Source of the DNA: Actinomycetes bacterium
GTDB taxonomy: Bacteria; Actinomycetota; Acidimicrobiia; Acidimicrobiales; Ilumatobacteraceae
Assembly: GCA_025356335.1 (NCBI GenBank)
Contig: JANXUF010000058.1
Coordinates: forward strand, 1 to 64,000
Reading direction: 5' to 3'
Length of the DNA stretch: 64,000 nucleotides
A model generated the notes under the pieces. It was not told the DNA's origin and ran no database searches. It saw only the letters and a list, made by a program, of their open reading frames with translations. Of this stretch, positions 62,297 through 64,000 are shown piece by piece. Each line of letters opens with the position of its first letter. Within the stretch, counting starts at the first letter, position 1. The position numbers were made by a program, and so were the translations under genes.

Positions 62297-62872
62297 GTGC
62301 ACATGCAGGAGCCGATGCGATCGACCCGTCGGCGACTTTTGGTTGCGCTGCTTACAGGCGCCATGCTTCTCGCAACCGGTTGCGGGACGAGCAACTCGGC
62401 AAACGAGTTCGGCGACGTGTCGGCAGAGTCGGCCAAAAGCCTCGCGCCGGACGACACTGCCTCGCTGTTCAGCGCCGCCAATCTGTCGAAGGCGTTCACC
62501 GTGGCAAGCGGGATTCTCCCGGGGACGCGTGTCGAGAGCATCAAAGTCCTCCCAGGAAAGCTCTTCGTCGTCGCCGATACGGCAAAGAAGCAGTATGCAT
62601 CCATCGTTGTTGCGGCGAATGAGACCGTTCATGCCGTCGTGTCAGATGCGCCCATCTCGACCGACGTCGCCTGGTCAGCGCTGGACCCGACGGCGCCGGC
62701 AGCCCTCATCGCGACAGCGGTTCAGCGTGGTGCGCCACTGTCCTCGATCCGGTACCTCATCGCCGAAGCCTCCGACCACGGTTCCGGCACTGGCGACGTC
62801 TCATGGATCATCTACGTCGACGGACCGATCGACCACATCGAGGCCGACGCCCACGGCCACGTCACCGGATAG
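62297..62872 (+). CDS. Hypothetical lipoprotein
   Basis: RRRLLVALLTGAMLLATGCGTSNS lipobox. Confidence 0.7.
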   Translation: MHMQEPMRSTRRRLLVALLTGAMLLATGCGTSNSANEFGDVSAESAKSLAPDDTASLFSAANLSKAFTVASGILPGTRVESIKVLPGKLFVVADTAKKQYASIVVAANETVHAVVSDAPISTDVAWSALDPTAPAALIATAVQRGAPLSSIRYLIAEASDHGSGTGDVSWIIYVDGPIDHIEADAHGHVTG

Positions 62873-62966
62873 CCGATTCCGCAGCGCACGGTTCGCGTTC
62901 ATAGCTGGCGACACGGACTGGGTCGAGCACCTCATCGATGAATGCGTCGTCGACGCCGGGTCGGCA

Positions 62967-63200
62967 TCAAACTCGGGCAGCGCCGTGAACTCGTGTGCGG
63001 CGGCGGCGTCGAACTCGTCGACGCGACCGCTCCTTGAGGAGATCATGGCGGCGGATGTACTCGGCCTCATCGATCTCCCCGCGTGCGAAACGCACGTGCA
63101 GCATCCTCTCGGCGTCACTGCTGCCTGCAACGGCGCTGGACGGTGGGTCCATCAACCACGATGCAGTTACACGAAGACCGGAGTCAGAGCACAGCGTCAC
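62967..63200 (-). pseudogene. SHOCT-like domain remnant
   Basis: SSDAERMLHVRFARGEIDEAEYIRRHDLLKE resembles SHOCT motif but lacks a clear N-terminal part. Confidence 0.4.
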
Positions 63201-63594
63201 TTGTCACCGTGACCACCGCAACAACTTCGTGGTCGATGAATCGGAACTCCACGAGCCCGAGTTCATCTCACGACCCGCAGCGCAAGTTCCATCTCTCCCA
63301 CCTCCGCTGGTTCGATGCCCGGACCTGCGCAACCGTCGAGTGGCGCGAGCCACGAGCCGCCGGGCAACCGGCATGACGCGGTCGGCACCGACACCGCCGC
63401 CGTCTGCCCGAGGATGTTCACCTCGGCGCGCAAGCTCTGGCCGACCCAGGACTGCCGCTGTCAAGTCTCGGTACCCGCTTTGAAAGGACTGCCGCAATGC
63501 GTTACAACGGTTGGTGGATACTCCGTGGACACGAAGTTGGTGAAATAGCCACTGGTTCAGGTCTCCAGTCGCCCTTGCGGTAGCAACTGAACAG

Positions 63595-63998
63595 TCATAC
63601 TTCTGGCGTCGATCGTCGTCGTAAACGGTCGAACCAGCCTCGCTGACCGAGCAGCACAGCGAACCGCCGTCGCCAGTTCTCCCGCGCTCCGAGATGCATC
63701 CGCCAGGAGATCGGATCGTCCGCCACGCCCGACGGCGGCCGGAGCGTGAGTTCGGCCCCGAAGGTCGCGACAGTACCGAAGCCCGACCGAAGACCGAGCG
63801 GAACCTCATAGAGCGGGTGGTCGACAACGATGTTCACGCCGAACCAACGAAAGAGCGCGGCATCGGCGACGGAGATCGGAGACCCGGAGTCGACGACCGC
63901 CAGCAGGTCCTCACTGATGGATGCGACCCCGAGCCGAACGACGGGACGCCTGATCGGAGTGCCATCAGGCAGTGCCGGCTCCCCGAGGTCGGCGTGAG
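63595..63998 (-). CDS. Partial retropepsin-like aspartic protease-type protein (5' end beyond window)
   Basis: Reverse-strand frame is open to the window edge: ...RRPVVRLGVASISEDLLAVVDSGSPISVADAALFRWFGVNIVVDHPLYEVPLGLRSG...; DSGSP resembles a DTG/DSG active site. Confidence 0.5.
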   Translation of the reverse strand, partial: HADLGEPALPDGTPIRRPVVRLGVASISEDLLAVVDSGSPISVADAALFRWFGVNIVVDHPLYEVPLGLRSGFGTVATFGAELTLRPPSGVADDPISWRMHLGARENWRRRFAVLLGQRGWFDRLRRRSTPEV

Positions 63999-64000
63999 GG

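Overview
High-GC bacterial window with actinobacterial-type gene content (UPF0182, DUF3263, LytR_C, mycothiol-dependent isomerase-like, MobF relaxase). The lineage call is inference from families only. About 1-11.54 kb looks like the right part of an integrated mobilizable/conjugative element. It carries a beta-class (type III Mod-like) DNA methyltransferase with two translationally coupled small genes, one of which shows a PD-(D/E)XK-like motif pattern. It also carries a MobF/TrwC-type relaxase-helicase, a small HTH/excisionase-like gene, a tyrosine integrase, and a defence-like cluster (Abi_C-like protein, DUF1883-TIR protein, divergent HNH-like protein). The element abuts the 3' end of an initiator tRNA-Met gene at 11544-11617 (minus strand), which is the probable attachment site. 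The rest (11.6-64 kb) is mostly chromosomal housekeeping: UPF0182, DivIVA-like protein, YlbL-type PDZ/Lon protease, PAC2, TetR, ECF sigma factor fused to an extracellular region, AlaX, ChdC, FdhD, aquaporin, GroEL with CIRCE, glycerate kinase, uridine kinase, LysR, BVMO-esterase fusion, G6PDH, SelO, GGDEF-EAL. There are also decaying genes: a kdpA pseudogene and an ATP-grasp ORF interrupted by an in-frame TAG. The strongest candidates for undescribed biology are the Mod/small protein/nuclease-like operon (2-3266) and the TIR-DUF1883/Abi_C/HNH cluster (8722-11281). Also notable are the double palindromic operator at 48553-48594, the DivIVA/phage-head-like fusion and the BVMO-esterase fusion. 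All domain calls are by eye from sequence motifs; no database search was run.
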